This document shows positions 35,236 to 47,046 of a stretch of 64,000 nt of DNA, one piece after another. The first letter of the stretch is position 1; the number at the start of each line of letters is the position of its first letter. The stretch lies in contig CALZFC010000016.1 in assembly GCA_945643635.1 (NCBI GenBank), positions 4,118,501 to 4,182,500 on the forward strand. Reading direction: 5' to 3'. The notes under the pieces are model-generated. The model saw nothing but the letters and a program-made list of their open reading frames with translations. It was not told where the DNA came from and ran no database searches. Both the position numbers and the translations under genes were made by a program. Origin of the DNA: Allodiplogaster sudhausi. Lineage: Eukaryota > Nematoda > Chromadorea > Rhabditida > Diplogasteridae.

Positions 35236-35287
35236 TTCTTTGAGCCAGTAAAAGAGGGGGTCGGCAGTGTGGATGTTTCTTTCCTTT

Positions 35288-37668
35288 TTAGGCACTCGTT
35301 TCGCGGTAGTTGTAAACACTCGGCCGGTACGGGCTGTGCATGCCGGAAGAGGGCTGCTGATGGGGGTGCGGAGGGGGGTAGGGCGATGAGGAATGCTGGG
35401 GGTATGCAGCGCCCCCGGCCGGCGGGTAGGCCGAGGGGTGCGGGGGCAGAGGACGCGAGAATTGATGCTGCTTCTCAAGGAGCGGCTCTTCGCGACGGAA
35501 GCCACGGAATGGATCGTCCCTGAATCAGGGAGAAGGATTACGGTAGATTTCCTGAATCAGGGAGGATTACTGTAGTTGCCTGAATCAGGCTGATGAGCTT
35601 TTATGGAATTGATACATGAATCAGACTATGAAGAAGTATACTGTAGCTGTTTCCCAAACAGAAAAGGGGAAACATGAGATTCTAGAATATCGGGATGCAC
35701 ACACACCGGATGCTGTTTACTGAATAACAGAAAAGGGAAAACAAACTACACACTAAAATAAATGAAGAAGAAGAAGAAGAACTAGTGTCAACTACCGTGT
35801 GCACTACATTGAGAAGAGAAGAATAGACGAGAAGAGCAGGCAGGGAGGATAGACAGAGATTGAGAGAGAGAGTGTGCAAAGGGGGAGAGAGCGAGAGAAA
35901 GAGAAAGATGGTTTAGCGTAAGAAAGCGAGAGACTGAAACAGAGGGAGACAAACGAAAGAAAGAGAGAGGGTAGAGAACAAAGATGGAAAGAGAAGGGAA
36001 TGATATGTAAGAGCAGAGAGAAAGAGAAAACGGGAGGGATATCGGGAGAGAGAGAGAGAGAGTGCAAGAGGAAGAGGCGTAGAGAGGTAGAGAGAAAGAG
36101 GGGGAGAGAGAAAGAGGATCAGACGGAAGAGCTCGCTCGGGTGTAGGGCCATGGCGCGGCAGCGGCAGAGGCAGCGGCTGCAGCACGCTTCGCAAACAGA
36201 TCATCACTGCAACACAGCAGGTCAACAGAGGAGAGAGGGGAGAGAGAGCGAGAGAAAGAGAGAGAGAGAGAAAAGAGGAAGACAGCGAAACTGGGAGAGA
36301 CAGAGAGAGAGGAAGACAGAGAGAGAGAGAGAGGAGAGAGAGAGAGACGACAAGATAGGCGAAAAGAAGGAAAAGAAGAAAAAAAGCATCATGCAGAAAG
36401 GCTTGACAAGTTAGAAGGTCATTGAAAAGTCGTCGATTGATCACCGATAGGTCAGCGAAAAATCGGTAAAGATATAAGAATAAAGAATAGAAAAAATAAG
36501 GCCCTCTCCTCCCGCACTCGTTGGTCATGAGAAAAGGAAAGTGTGCTAGTGCGCATTTCTAATTGTAAGAATGGTGTGTTAGCGAAAACCAGAGCATGCC
36601 CATGTCATCATTTACCATGCAACCATGCAATATCGTGATGTTACCAATACACTTTGTCTACAGTATTCAAAAAAGTACAAAAGATATCGAGAGGTTAGAG
36701 AAATGTGAGACAAGAGAGAGACACGGAGAGAGAGCGAGAGAGAGAGAGAGCGAGAGAGAGTCACGGAGAGAGAGAGAGCGAGAAAGAGGCAGAGTGAGAG
36801 AGAGACCGAGAAAAAGGCAGAGAGATAGAGAGAGAGATAGAACTAGACTAGAGAATCTCATAGATTTAGAGAAAGAGGGAAAAAGCCTACTCCCACCTGT
36901 CCTCGTCGGCGTTGCCCGAGAGGAACTTGTAGGTCGTGGCGAGGGCCGAGAGGAAGGCGAGCACCCAGCAGGCGGTACCGAGGAGGTGCAGGTAGAAGGC
37001 GTAGCCGATGCTTTGCTGAAAAGGAGAGAGAGAACGAGGGAAAGAGAGAAAGAGAGATTACGACAGAGAGAGAGAGGTAGAGAGAGAGGGAGAGAGAGAG
37101 AGAGAGAGGTAGAGAGAGAGAGAGGTAGAGAGAGAGGTAGAGAGAGAGGTAGAGATAGAGAGTGGGAGGAGAGAGCGAAAGCGAGAGAAAAGTTCAATAT
37201 GAATATTGTAAATTGCAAAATATCTAACACATATTAGCAATAATATCAGGAGCAAGGATCAAATCATATTTTTTCCGTTAAAAAGTTAAAAAAAATATAT
37301 ATATATAATTATTATGTAATAATAACAGTAACAATAATAATAATAATAATAAGAATAATAATAAGAATAATGTAGAAGGCCCTCACCTCGTACGTGCCCA
37401 CCATTCCCTGCACGAATCGATTGTCCACTCGATTCGCTGCGAGGAAGAAGATTCCGTCGGCGATCAGCGAGCATAGCACTGGATTTAGATTGCTTTTTTA
37501 GATTTATGATTCAATATAAAAAAAATCATTATTTTATCCCATATTAACCTCTCTCTCGCTCGCTCGGTCTCTCTATCTCTCCCTTTCTCTCTCCCATTCT
37601 CTCTCTATCTCCTTTCTCGCTCCCTCTCTCTCTCTCTCTCTCTTTCTCGCTCCCTCACTCTCTCCCTT

Positions 37669-37700
<32 letters not shown>

Positions 37701-37781
37701 GCTCTATCTCTTTCTAGCTCCCTCCCTCTCACCCTCAATCTCACTCTCTCTCTCTCTTGCTCTCTTTCTCTCTCTCCCTTC

Positions 37782-37814
<33 letters not shown>

Positions 37815-39284
37815 TCCTCTCTTTTACATGCGATGAAGAGTGAGATGGTGAAGATGGCAGCAGTCGGTGGGAAGCAAGGCGAACAGACGCCTGTGCAGAT
37901 CGAGATGAAGGCGAGCAGTTGAGAGGTGATGATGAAGAAGAGAACGGCCTTGTGCCAGGCTGGAAAGAGAGAGAAGAGAGAGAGAGAAGAGAGAGAAAGA
38001 GGGAGAGAGAAAGATAGTGAGAGGAGAGCGAAGGAGAGAGAGAGCGAGAGAGATAGAGAGAGAGAAAGGGTGTTTCGTTACGAGATGATATCTTGTGTGA
38101 TGTAGTAAGATTTAAACTAATAATAAATACATCTAATATAAGTCCCCCATTTTTGTAATCTCATTCCTCTCAAAATAATATCCATATCTTTAATTTATTC
38201 TTTCTCATCCGTCGTAGGCCTATGTAGCTAAATTAGTCTTGCTAGACCAAACTCAAGGTATGCCCTTAAGGAAAGGATGATAAATACTAGAGAGGATACC
38301 CCAGAATTTGTGATGTTCGCTTTCGCCGGCCGCTCCGTCCTCGTCAATGTTGTTCAGAGTGTTCTCGATAACAAGCTCGGCCGAGTTGTCGAACTAGAAA
38401 ATAAAAAGATTTAAAAATGTAAAAAAAATTTGTTTGCAATTACAATATTAAGATCGATTTTTTTTAATCAATTACAATACTAATAATAGTTAGAAATATA
38501 ATAAGAATCTAAACAAAATTGCGCAAAGACAATTATCCTTAAAAAGACGACGAATATGTATTCCAGGTGGTTTCAGCTGACTTGAAAGGATTTTATAACT
38601 CAAGTGAGCAGTCTTTACTGATGTAAGCGCATTTCCAGACATATTAATTAGTAATTAATAAAGTCTAAATACCGTACCTTGTACATGCAGTGGAGCGGAC
38701 TTTCGTCATAGAAATCGCCCACTGCCACGACGTGCTTCTCCGCACGGATACAGTCCCACCAGAGGCCGTGCTGGGAATAGTCAATTAATCAATGATTAAT
38801 TAACTCGATATAGAGTCTTGTGAATAATTAATGAAGTAATTTTATTTTTTCTTGATTGCTTCAGTCAATTCTTTCAAGGCAACAAAATGAATCGTTTTGT
38901 AATAATAAAATGGTTAGTTTATCAGCTTTCTTAACACCAGATGCTCTCCTACGTATGCATATTTTTTAGCAAACATGAAATTAAGGCTATCACTTTTCCT
39001 TTCTGCTGTGAATAATAATAATTATTTATTAAATAATATATTACTTCGCAATACCTTCTCTGTTGTTTCTGAATAATAAATAATAAATAAATAAACGATA
39101 AATACATATAAAAAAAACATAATGCATAAAATATGATTGAAACCTGATGTTCCGCGCGAAACTCCCGAATGGCGACGACTTGCCAAGCGGGCGAGAAGAG
39201 CCCGGCTACAGTAAGACAGATGCCAGCAAGGGTCAGCACGATCGAGAGGGCCAGAAGGCCCTTTTGGGCAACGCCCGTGGCCAT
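35288..39284 (-). CDS. Clc-like / claudin-superfamily four-TM protein
   Basis: Exons 39284-39144, 38770-38678, 38393-38300, 37959-37828, 37478-37387, 37015-36897, 36206-36125 and 35519-35288. The first seven join in phase. TM1 is in exon 1 (about residues 9-33). Exon 2 carries the claudin-type first-loop signature HGLWWDC with a later Cys. TM2 starts in exon 4, TM3 spans exons 4-5, and TM4 is in exon 6 (AFYLHLLGTACWVLAFL). This is the layout of nematode Clc-like proteins, plasma-membrane relatives of claudin/PMP22. The last exon encodes a Pro/Tyr/His-rich tail ending SVYNYRETSA. The exon 7 to 8 junction is out of phase with the obvious sites. A donor at GATCT|GTTTGC inside exon 7 would restore phase, so that junction is uncertain. 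Confidence 0.85.
35800..36380. repeat. GA-rich tracts in the last Clc-like intron
   Basis: Long imperfect (GA)n runs flank candidate exon 7. Further tracts fill the other introns: 36715-36850, 37025-37185, 37545-37830 (CT) and 37965-38075. Confidence 0.8.
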
Positions 39285-40296
39285 CAGAGAGAGACGGAGA
39301 GAGAGGGAGCGATGGAGAGACGGTAAGAGAAAGATAGATGAGATGTGAAAGATGCAGGCAAGGTCAGAAGAGTTCAGCCACACGCTGTTGCTTCGCCTGC
39401 AAATATCGATTTGCTGAGGTATTTCTAACATTTCAAAATTTGCACGATTGCGTAGAATTAAATGAGAGGAGCGAAGTATTTTAAATGAACATTGAATCGG
39501 TCCAAATTGGTCAACCTTAATTGCACATATGTAACACACGAATTTTGCCCATTTTTTGTTGGCACCGGTGCTTTTAAGTTCCTAACACATAATTAATAAA
39601 AACAAGGAGTAGGTACCATGATCCGCGCTCCTAACGTGGTCTACAATTAATCTTGAAACAGCTATATAGACTCTCCTAATTATTCATCGCGACACATTTC
39701 TATCTCTCTCTCCGTCCCTCTCTCTCACGCTCTCTCTCACTTTATCTCTCTCTGACTCTCCCTCTCCTACCCTCTTTATATTCGCTCTCTCTCTCTTTCT
39801 CTCTCTCTCTCTCTTCTCTTTTTCTCTCTCATCTCTCGCTCTCAACTTCAATTCCAGCATGCTTGATTGCCGTTCTTATGTGTGAATCGCAGAAGGGTGC
39901 TGATCAATGGCCGGGCTCGAGATGCACGAGTCGAGAATTTGATGGAAGCCGGTTTGGAAGGAGAGGGAGAGGGGAGAAATATCAGAGAGAGAGAGAGAGA
40001 TAGAAAAGAGAAAGAGAGAGAGAGGTAGAGAGAGGTAGAGAGAGAGAGAGGCTGAGGGAGATACAGGAGAGAGAGAAAGAGAGAAAGAGAAATATGAGTG
40101 AAAGAGAAAGTGCAATGAACGAAAAGATGGAACGAAAGACGGTGAAAGTGGAAAAGTAAAAGGAAGATGTAGCGAAAGTGATGACTACCTCCCTTTACTT
40201 CTCTCTTAATCTCTCTTCCTCTGTTCCGCTCTTTCTCTCTCTATGTTTCTCTCCTCTCTCTCTCTCTCTCGCTCTCTCCCCTTCCCGAGTACAATA
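39285..40296. other. Spacer upstream of the Clc-like gene
   Basis: 39440-39650 carries R1 3' blocks. 39660-39960 matches 5.93-6.24 kb. (CT)n lies at 39690-39850 and (GA)n at 39960-40110. No promoter element identified. Confidence 0.5.
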
Positions 40297-40815
40297 TCAT
40301 TCCTCCTGTACCGGCGCTGCCACTTCAAGGGAATAAAGGAAGACGGTCTGAGGAAGGCGTTGGAAAGAAAGCGAAGAGTTGGCGGGAGAGGGAAAGTCGA
40401 TTAGTGAAGGACAACGAAAAGGCGATTGAAAGCAGGAAACCGAGAGAGAGAGAGAGAAAGAGAAATAGAGAGATGTAATGAGAGAGGGGAGAGGGAGAGA
40501 GAGAGCAGCAGGTAGCGAGAGAAATATAGGTAGAAATAAAACTAATGGTAAAGAAGACAGATCAGGAATGGTAAGAGATGGAATTGGTCTGAACGCTTTT
40601 GAATAAAGCACTATTGTGATCGTACGGAATGCCCGTTGGGAAAATGGCAAGGCCTATGGAAAAGAGGCATGAAGATGGTTGAGAGAGCGAGAGAGAGAGA
40701 AAGAGTGATTGAAAGGAAATACCTTTTCATGAGTACAATAAAGGCACATGCTCTTGATGCAATCGATCGAGCGGGCACCGACTGTTTTGAAATTGAACAT
40801 CACGGTGGCAACAAC
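40297..40815 (-). CDS. Weak candidate gene, 3' end, two exons
   Basis: A minus-strand exon ending at 40723 (KTVGARSIDCIKSMCLYC..., donor AAAAG|GTATTT) joins in phase 0 to 40653-40297 after the acceptor CCATAG. This gives 118 further codons to a stop. Much of the second exon is Leu/Ser-rich from CT repeats, which weakens the case. No family recognised, and the 5' part is not resolved: GC-richer patches near 41050-41110, 41275-41310 and 41940-42010 might hold earlier exons. Confidence 0.25.
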
Positions 40816-40831
40816 TCGAGTAGTTGTGGGA

Positions 40832-40879
<48 letters not shown>

Positions 40880-40986
40880 GAGAGGGAGAGAGAGAGGGAG
40901 CGAGCGAGAGAACGAGAGGGAGAGATAGGGTGAGGACAGAGAGAGAGACAAAGAAGTAGAGGAAGCGGAATAAATAGAGAGTCAAA

Positions 40987-41044
40987 AGTAAAGGGTGAAG
41001 GAGTGACATGGGAGGTGCACCATGTCACTCCTTCACCCTTTACT
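40987..41044. repeat. Perfect 24-bp inverted repeat (hairpin), 10-nt loop
   Basis: Arms 40987-41010 (AGTAAAGGGTGAAGGAG...) and 41021-41044 are exact reverse complements around GGAGGTGCAC. It is not a microsatellite and has no second copy in the window. Confidence 0.9.
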
Positions 41045-42457
41045 CCATCACACCCTCCATGCAAGGTGAACCAGTTGACTGACGATTCGAAGCAAGAAGG
41101 ACGCTGGGAAAACCACGTGAAATGGTCAGAGGGAAGAGAGACAGAAAGAGAGAGAGACAGAGATAGGAAGAGTGACAGCAAGAGATAAAGAAGAAACGGC
41201 GGAAGAAAGAGATTTCGGAGGGAAAGTCGCTGGTTGGCTGACTGTCGCAGGGCCGTGTGGCAGTTAACCTTGAAATCCGACGGTGTGATGCAGCGGGGTG
41301 GGGAAGCGCCAGTGGTCAGGCAAAGAGAGAGAAAGAGAGAGAAAGAATAAGAGAGAGAAAGAGAAATAGAGAAAGAGAGAGGAGAGAGAGAGAGAGGGTG
41401 AGAGAAAGATAGAGAGAGAAAGAACGAGAAAGAGAGAGAGAGAGAGAGAGAGAAAAAAAATCAACTAGAGTCCCCGCTACAAACATAGTCATCAGTATAT
41501 TTCCACTCTATGATGGGATCGGCCTAGTAATCTCGAAAAACAAGACCACGCCACCAGAGAAGAAAGAAAGGGGTGCTTGAGAGAGAGAGAGAGAGAGGAA
41601 GATAGAGAGAGAGAGAACTATCAAAGGAGCAGTTTCATTCGAGGACGAGAAGCCAGAGAGGATCAAAGCGGTTTATTAATCAAAAGAAAGTGCGGCGACT
41701 TGGCTAAATACGAAGCAGAAGAAGAGGAAAAAACGATGATTTCGACTTTATAAAAAAATAGTTATAGAGTGCACCGACCTCGTTTCAGGGTAGAGTGATT
41801 AGTTTGTGGGGAGGGGGGGGGAGAGAGAGAGATAAAAGGGGATAAGGGGATAAAGATATGCTCGGGAGGAGGAGAGTGGGGATTCAACCGGAGGGGAAAT
41901 AGGAGGAGGGTGGTCGCTACAGATGGGATATAACCTGTGGCCGCTCTCCTCTGACTGACTGGCGGCGTGGAGACCACGAATGTGCATGGACGAAAGTACC
42001 ATGCAACCGGGAAAGCGAGAGAGAGAGAGAGAGAGGGAGAGAGGGAGAGAGGGAGGGAGGAGGGGAGGAAGAGAGAGTGTAAATGAGAGAGATATACATA
42101 GAGGGAGAGAGAAAGAGCGAGAAAGAGAGAAAGAAAGTGGAGTGCTCTCTGAAAGTGGCAGTTATGAGAAGGGATATTCGGAATAGGTATGGGGAGGGGG
42201 GAGAGAATAGCCAGCCTGAGGGGATCGGTGTTTCTCTGCCTCTCTGTCTCGCTCTCTTTCTCGCTATCTCTGTTTCTCTCTCTCTCTCTCTCTCTCTCTG
42301 TCTCACCGTTACTCAATCATCACAAGAGAGCGCGCTCAGCGTGCTCTCATATACAACAACGGTTTCCATGGTGAGAACAGTGGAGCCGAAAAGAGAGAGA
42401 GAGAGGCTTTAGAGAGTTAGAGAAAGTGAGAGAGAGAGTGAGTGAGAAAGAGAGAGA
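41045..42457. repeat. GA-rich spacer
   Basis: Dense (GA)n tracts at 41320-41455, 41580-41620, 41815-42170 and 42395-42457, and (CT)n at 42280-42300. No supported gene apart from the weak patches noted for the candidate gene at 40.3-40.8 kb. Confidence 0.7.
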
Positions 42458-43308
42458 ATGCCATCACGGGCTAGTGGCTATTGCCCTGAAGGGGACCCAT
42501 TTCGTAAACGACGACAGCGGCTTATTTCAGGTAAGTATGACTAATGAACAGCGCCTTATACTATGCAAGAGGAAAAGAGAGAGAGAGCGAGAGGGAGAGA
42601 GGTAGAGAACAAAAGAGGGGGTGGTAGAGAGAGGGACAGAGAGAAAAGGGAGAGAGAGGCAGAAAGAGAGGAGAGGAAGTGAGGGTTGTTCACTCGCGAG
42701 CAACGACTTCGAGCACAGATGTTGGAGCCGAGATATAGCGCATACGTTGAATCCTAGGAAATATGTATATACATTAGTTTCTACAACAAATATTCTACTT
42801 CTGAAAGTAATACTCCAGTAAATCTAACTGACTACTCATTGTTGTAAAGGTGCTCTGCGCCACCAGAAGATATGTACGTACATACATACATACATACTAC
42901 ATACATATGTCCACTAAATCGCTAAATGCGCTGAAAAAACATTGACAGCATATATGTACATACATATGTACCGAAAGAAAAGATGCCAAATGTGTGGAGA
43001 GAGAAACTATCGCGCCAGCCAGGACACGGTTGCAGCATCCTATTGACACCAGCCGGCAGTCTTTCGCTCTCTCTCTCTCTCTCTTTCTATCTCTCTCGCT
43101 TTATCTCTCTCTATCTCTTTCAATCTCTCCTTAGTTCTCCCACTCTCTCTCTCTCACTTCGCTCTCTCTCACGCACATTCTTCCGTCTTCCCCATATTCT
43201 GCTGACCTGAATTCATGCTGGTTACAGGCGATGAGAGAGCACACGAAAGGTGGAGAGTTCAGACAGTCGGAGATATGGGAAGATTTGACGGCGAGATACT
43301 ACACATGA
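42458..43308 (+). CDS. Small unrecognised protein, three exons
   Basis: Exon 1 42458-42530 ends in an ideal donor (TTTCAG|GTAAGTATG) and encodes MPSRASGYCPEGDPFRKRR... . Exon 2 42684-42745 encodes LFTREQRLRAQMLEPRYSAY. Exon 3 43228-43308, after the acceptor GGTTACAG, encodes AMREHTKGGEFRQSEIWEDL... and a stop. Phases agree, giving 71 residues, basic in the first half. No signal peptide or membrane segment. Family not recognised. If the exon 2 donor is not used, the protein stops at 48 residues. Intron 1 holds a (GA)n tract and intron 2 TACA and CT repeats. Confidence 0.5.
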
Positions 43309-44490
43309 AAGAGGCTGAAGAGAGAGGAGAAGGAATTAGATATGGAAGAGAGGAAGTCATGTTGCACTGTCTTCCTCGTCCTCTTCAACAATAACTCGTT
43401 CTCACTCTCTCGCTCTCTCTCACTCTCTCTCTCTCTCTCATTCACTCACACTCTCTCTCCCGCACTCTTTTTAACTCTCTTTCTTTCTCACACCTTCCTA
43501 CTCTTTACTTCATTCCTTGCCTGAGGGGATGATATGGCTCGACAGATGCAAGATATGCTCAACTAAGCTGACCCTTGGTGATTAACAGAGAGATAGAGAG
43601 AGAGAGAGAGAGACAGAGAGGGAGAGAGAGGGAGGAAAATAGTGAGAGAGGGAGATAATCCGATAGAACGCAGATGTTACTAGATAAAGACGAAGAGAGC
43701 AGAGAGACAGAGAGCGAAATAAAGGCAATCAGGGCCAAGTAGTGATTAAAACATGATGAGTTCCAGAGATAAAAGAATATGAAACGAAACAAAAAAACAT
43801 ATGAATAATGAAAATCCATGAAGAACAAAGAGAATATTTTAGTCCCGAATTTATCCTATTTTATAAAATACACAATCAGTTACACGACATCTAATAAGCA
43901 AATTATAATGTGGTTAATTTTTAAATGATTAATAAATTGTCCAATTTATAAAAAAGTTATTGACGATTTATTAACTAAATAATTAACTAAATGTCCAAGA
44001 ATGCAATTTTCATTGCAAGTTTCCTAGAGTAGGCGCTTTTCTGTGTGATTCGCCGCTTAAATGGAGTGAGAATTCGAGGACATTCGTTCCTTTGATCATT
44101 TCGTCTCTTAAAATAAAAAAATTGCTTACTTTACTCCTCTGCTTTACAACTTACAATTAGAATCAGTTGAAAAAGTGGGTTGAAATACGTAGTTGTATCC
44201 GATTTTTTTTAAATATGGAAACGAGATACTGACTCTAATCGTGCGGGAGTTCGCGGACTGCAGAGTTTTCCTTATACAAAGGGTATGCACAAGAGCAGGG
44301 AAGTCATGAGTTCAGTGCTCTCTTTTTAACGTTGGCAGCAATCATGATTGAAGCTAACTTGTAATTGCTATTGTGCCTGACAATGAGTCACGCTCTCGAC
44401 CTTTCTTTTTCTCCCTCTCTCTCTGTCTCTCTCTCTCACCCTCTAAATCACCTATTCCTCACTTTCTCACTCTCTCTCTCTCTCCCTCTC
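43309..44490. other. Left part of the ~4.95-kb duplication unit
   Basis: From about 43547 the sequence matches 48497 onward: GATATGCTCAACTAAGC, a GA tract, CACGACATCTAATAAGC, AGTAGGCGCTTTTCTGTGTGA and GTTGGCAGCAATCATGATTG. 43309-43547 holds a CT tract and no gene. Confidence 0.7.
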
Positions 44491-44605
44491 CCTGCCAATG
44501 CCACCGACCCGCTTGACTCTCTTGCCTATGACGCGTTCAGGCTGCCTAGTCAGAAGAATCGTGTGCAGCAGAGGTGCCCATGCACTTTTCTATTTTTCCT
44601 CAATT
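44490..44605 (+). promoter_or_regulatory. Conserved block upstream of secreted-family genes
   Basis: GCCAATGCCACCGACCC...GTGTGCAGCAGAGGTGCCCATGCAC follows a CT tract and precedes exon 1 by about 120 bp. Copies lie at 47545-47650, 49466-49565, 55033-55130 and 57558-57640. Copies differ by indels not divisible by three, so it is probably non-coding. A TATATAA follows at 44613-44619. The role as promoter or TSS region is inferred from its fixed position. Confidence 0.4.
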
Positions 44606-44706
44606 TTTAACCTATATAATTCGATCGCGATCTATTCTTATTTTTCCACAATTCTTCAGTAAACACAGATATAACAAAATTACCATCGGTTTAATATCCC
44701 GCGCCA

Positions 44707-44712
44707 TTTCAG
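44707..44712 (+). promoter_or_regulatory. Probable trans-splice acceptor, family copy A
   Basis: TTTCAG nine bases before the ATG of copy A. The same CCATTTCAG lies before the ATG of copy B (49654-49659). A consensus acceptor this close to the start codon is typical of SL trans-splicing. Confidence 0.55.
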
Positions 44713-44721
44713 CCTTCTCCC

Positions 44722-46093
44722 ATGATGAGGTCGGCAGTTTTAATCCTGCTTCTTTTCTTCTCTCTCGCTGTCGATCATGTCGATGGCACAGGTTAGTAGG
44801 CATTTTAAAACACTGTTTTTTAAAGCAACTACCAAAATTATCTCGAGTCTTTTTTTATTTACGTTATGTTGATCGTTTTCTCTTTCGACAATGTCCCTAT
44901 ACTTTAAATTTTAATTTTTTTTAAATTTAATTTAATTTGAGAGAATTTGTAGACTTTAAATTTAAAATCTATAAGAAATAATTTAAATTAGACAAAACAA
45001 AAAAAAGAAGTGAAAGAATAAAATAAATCCTTTGCTCATCAGCGCTGCTGAACTGCCCGATGGCCGGAGTTCGCGCTGTCATTCAGCGAGCAGCCGCGCT
45101 TGGCAGCGAGCCAGCTGTTCAGATGCAGGTCACTACGGCAATTTCAAAATTGGTTTCTTGGCGGGATATTCAAATTCTATTTCATCATGAAGCGTCTTTT
45201 TCATAGTTGCTGTTGCAAATAGCGTAAGAATAGGAAAATGGGTAAAATGAAAAGAAAATTTGTTCGCCATCGATCAAACGTCAATAAATCAGAAGGTCAA
45301 AGATCAAAGATCAATAATTCACTTGAGATGATCCGCCGCGTGATGGAGGACGTGCACGGCGGCAGTTGGGGCGTGCTCATTGTGCGAGATCCACGACTCG
45401 TCTCACAAGAAGTTATTGATTGATGTCTTTGTTTCACAGAATATATACATATATATTTTTTATAAAGTAAGAAGAAGCAGACTTTGATCGCTTAATTCAG
45501 CCGCTCTCGGTTATTTATTGATTCATAGTGTATTCAAAACCACCAGGTTGTCTTGCATGCATCTCTGAAGCGATTTTTTTTTTTAAATTATAAATAATTA
45601 AATAAAATGACAACTGGCTGTGAGAGCTTTACCGGTTCATGCATAATAAAATGTTTATATTATATGTAATACATATGTATATATAAATATATATATTTAT
45701 TATTTATTCTTCTTCTCATTGTCAGGTCCACTGGACGATTCCGGATCACACGAACGACGATGGCTCGCCGGCATTTTGTCTTGCAGTCATTAAAAAGTCA
45801 TTGAGTTTCTATCTTTAATAAATTTCTTTTTTTTATTTTTTCTTTCTGTTAGTTTGTTGTAACACGAAATCAAGAATTCAGATTGTAAATGTATGCAAAT
45901 AAGTACGCAAGAGTATCTATGTTAACCTGACATTTATTGATTTTTCCGTTATTTAATGAAGACTCATCGATTAATCTTCTAGTTTTCCTAATCATTTTTT
46001 TTAAGATGGCAATACAACGTCTTCAAGACTGGCAATCTCGACGCGCCCGATCGACTCACTGTTGAGGACTTTGTCGAGGCATTAGAACCCTAA
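44722..46093 (+). CDS. Small secreted protein, family copy A (possible dynein-light-chain-like core)
   Basis: Exons 44722-44791, 45043-45128, 45328-45411, 45726-45796 and 46006-46093 join in phase to 132 residues. Residues 1-23 are a signal peptide (AVLILLLFFSLAV). The mature part has a helix-like region with RAVIQRAAALG and MIRRVMEDV, then GGSWGVLIVRDPRLVSQEV, IPDHTNDDGSPAFC and WQYNVFKTG, and an acidic end VEDFVEALEP. Two cysteines (28, 98) could pair. Two helices, then W..LIV..P..VSQE and VFKTG, recall the order of dynein light chain LC8 (W..IVG..F...THE, LLFKSG). This is a fold-level guess, since LC8 proteins are cytoplasmic. The exon 4 donor (GTCATT) is poor compared with copy B (GTAAGG), so splicing may be impaired. 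Confidence 0.75.
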
Positions 46094-46414
46094 TTATAAG
46101 ATCATTTTGTACGAATATTAGGTGGTGGTAACGGGTTCGTAATAGGATTTCGAGAGTTTCGTTAAGCAACGCTCTCAAAGTTAAAGGATTCTTTTTCTGA
46201 ATGTAGTTGCCCCAGCTACTGTTTTTGCTAGCACCCTTCTAGTGATCTGACTAACACTCAGAAGATTCCTCGATTGAATGACAGTTGTCATTCATTGAAT
46301 TACTGTCTACATATTTAGCGATAAACTCATTGTCAGTTGGAAGGGCAAAGCGTCATTTGCACAAATTAGAAGTTCCAAACAATCGTCCAGCGAAATAGCA
46401 CACTCGAGAATGAG

Positions 46415-46457
<43 letters not shown>

Positions 46458-46857
46458 TACTGGAGGGGTGAACGCGCGGAAATTCGAACGTGCTTTTAGT
46501 GCTTTTACAAGTTTTCCATGATCTTCCTTCATACAAATTCGTTTTTTTTAAATTATATTACAAAAAAGTCATCTTCGTATATTTCACGGAATTGCCTTTT
46601 CTTCGAACTGTCACGGTGCTTTTCTGCGTGCATTCCTCAATAAATGGCTGCTGTGTCGCTGGTTTAACTGATAGTAGCTCTCTCACGTTTACTCTCCCCA
46701 AAAGCAAAAGAAATGTGGATTAAGCCCTGCAAGATGGTACATTAGTGAATGGGAATTAGATTTTATTTCATAAAAAAAATAAATCAAAATTACAACATTC
46801 TTTGAGAGAATAATATATATGCATATATATTATTTGTTTATTTATTCATATTTGTAG
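46094..46857. other. 3' flank of copy A
   Basis: Matches 51.09-51.65 kb (GGACTTTGTCGAGG...GAAGATTCCTCGATTGAATGAC, CAAGTTTTCCATGATCTTCC, CACGGTGCTTTTCTGC). It carries a (GA)n tract at 46415-46455. A related block lies at 60.84-60.99 kb. Confidence 0.6.
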
Positions 46858-47046
46858 GTGCAGTTTACGATTCCGGAATATATATACGAACGACGATGGC
46901 TCGCCGACGTTTTGTCTTGCAGTCATTAAAAGTGGGGGAATTTCACACTCTCTGTTTTCTTTTTGCTTCTTTGTTGAATGGACTTTACTAGTTTTCCGAA
47001 TCCTTTTCTTAAGATGGCAATACAACGTCTTCAAGACGGCAAATGT
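46858..47046 (+). pseudogene. Secreted-family fragment 1 (exons 4-5)
   Basis: An exon-4-like piece (46858-46930, after TTTGTAG) with a base change and insertion breaking the frame, and the first ~30 bp of exon 5 (47014-47044, AAG|ATGGCAATACAACGTC). No exons 1-3 nearby. Confidence 0.7.

Noticed and set aside
40800..42316. Arg/Glu-rich and Leu/Ser-rich ORFs in GA tracts
   Set aside because: Simple-repeat translations.
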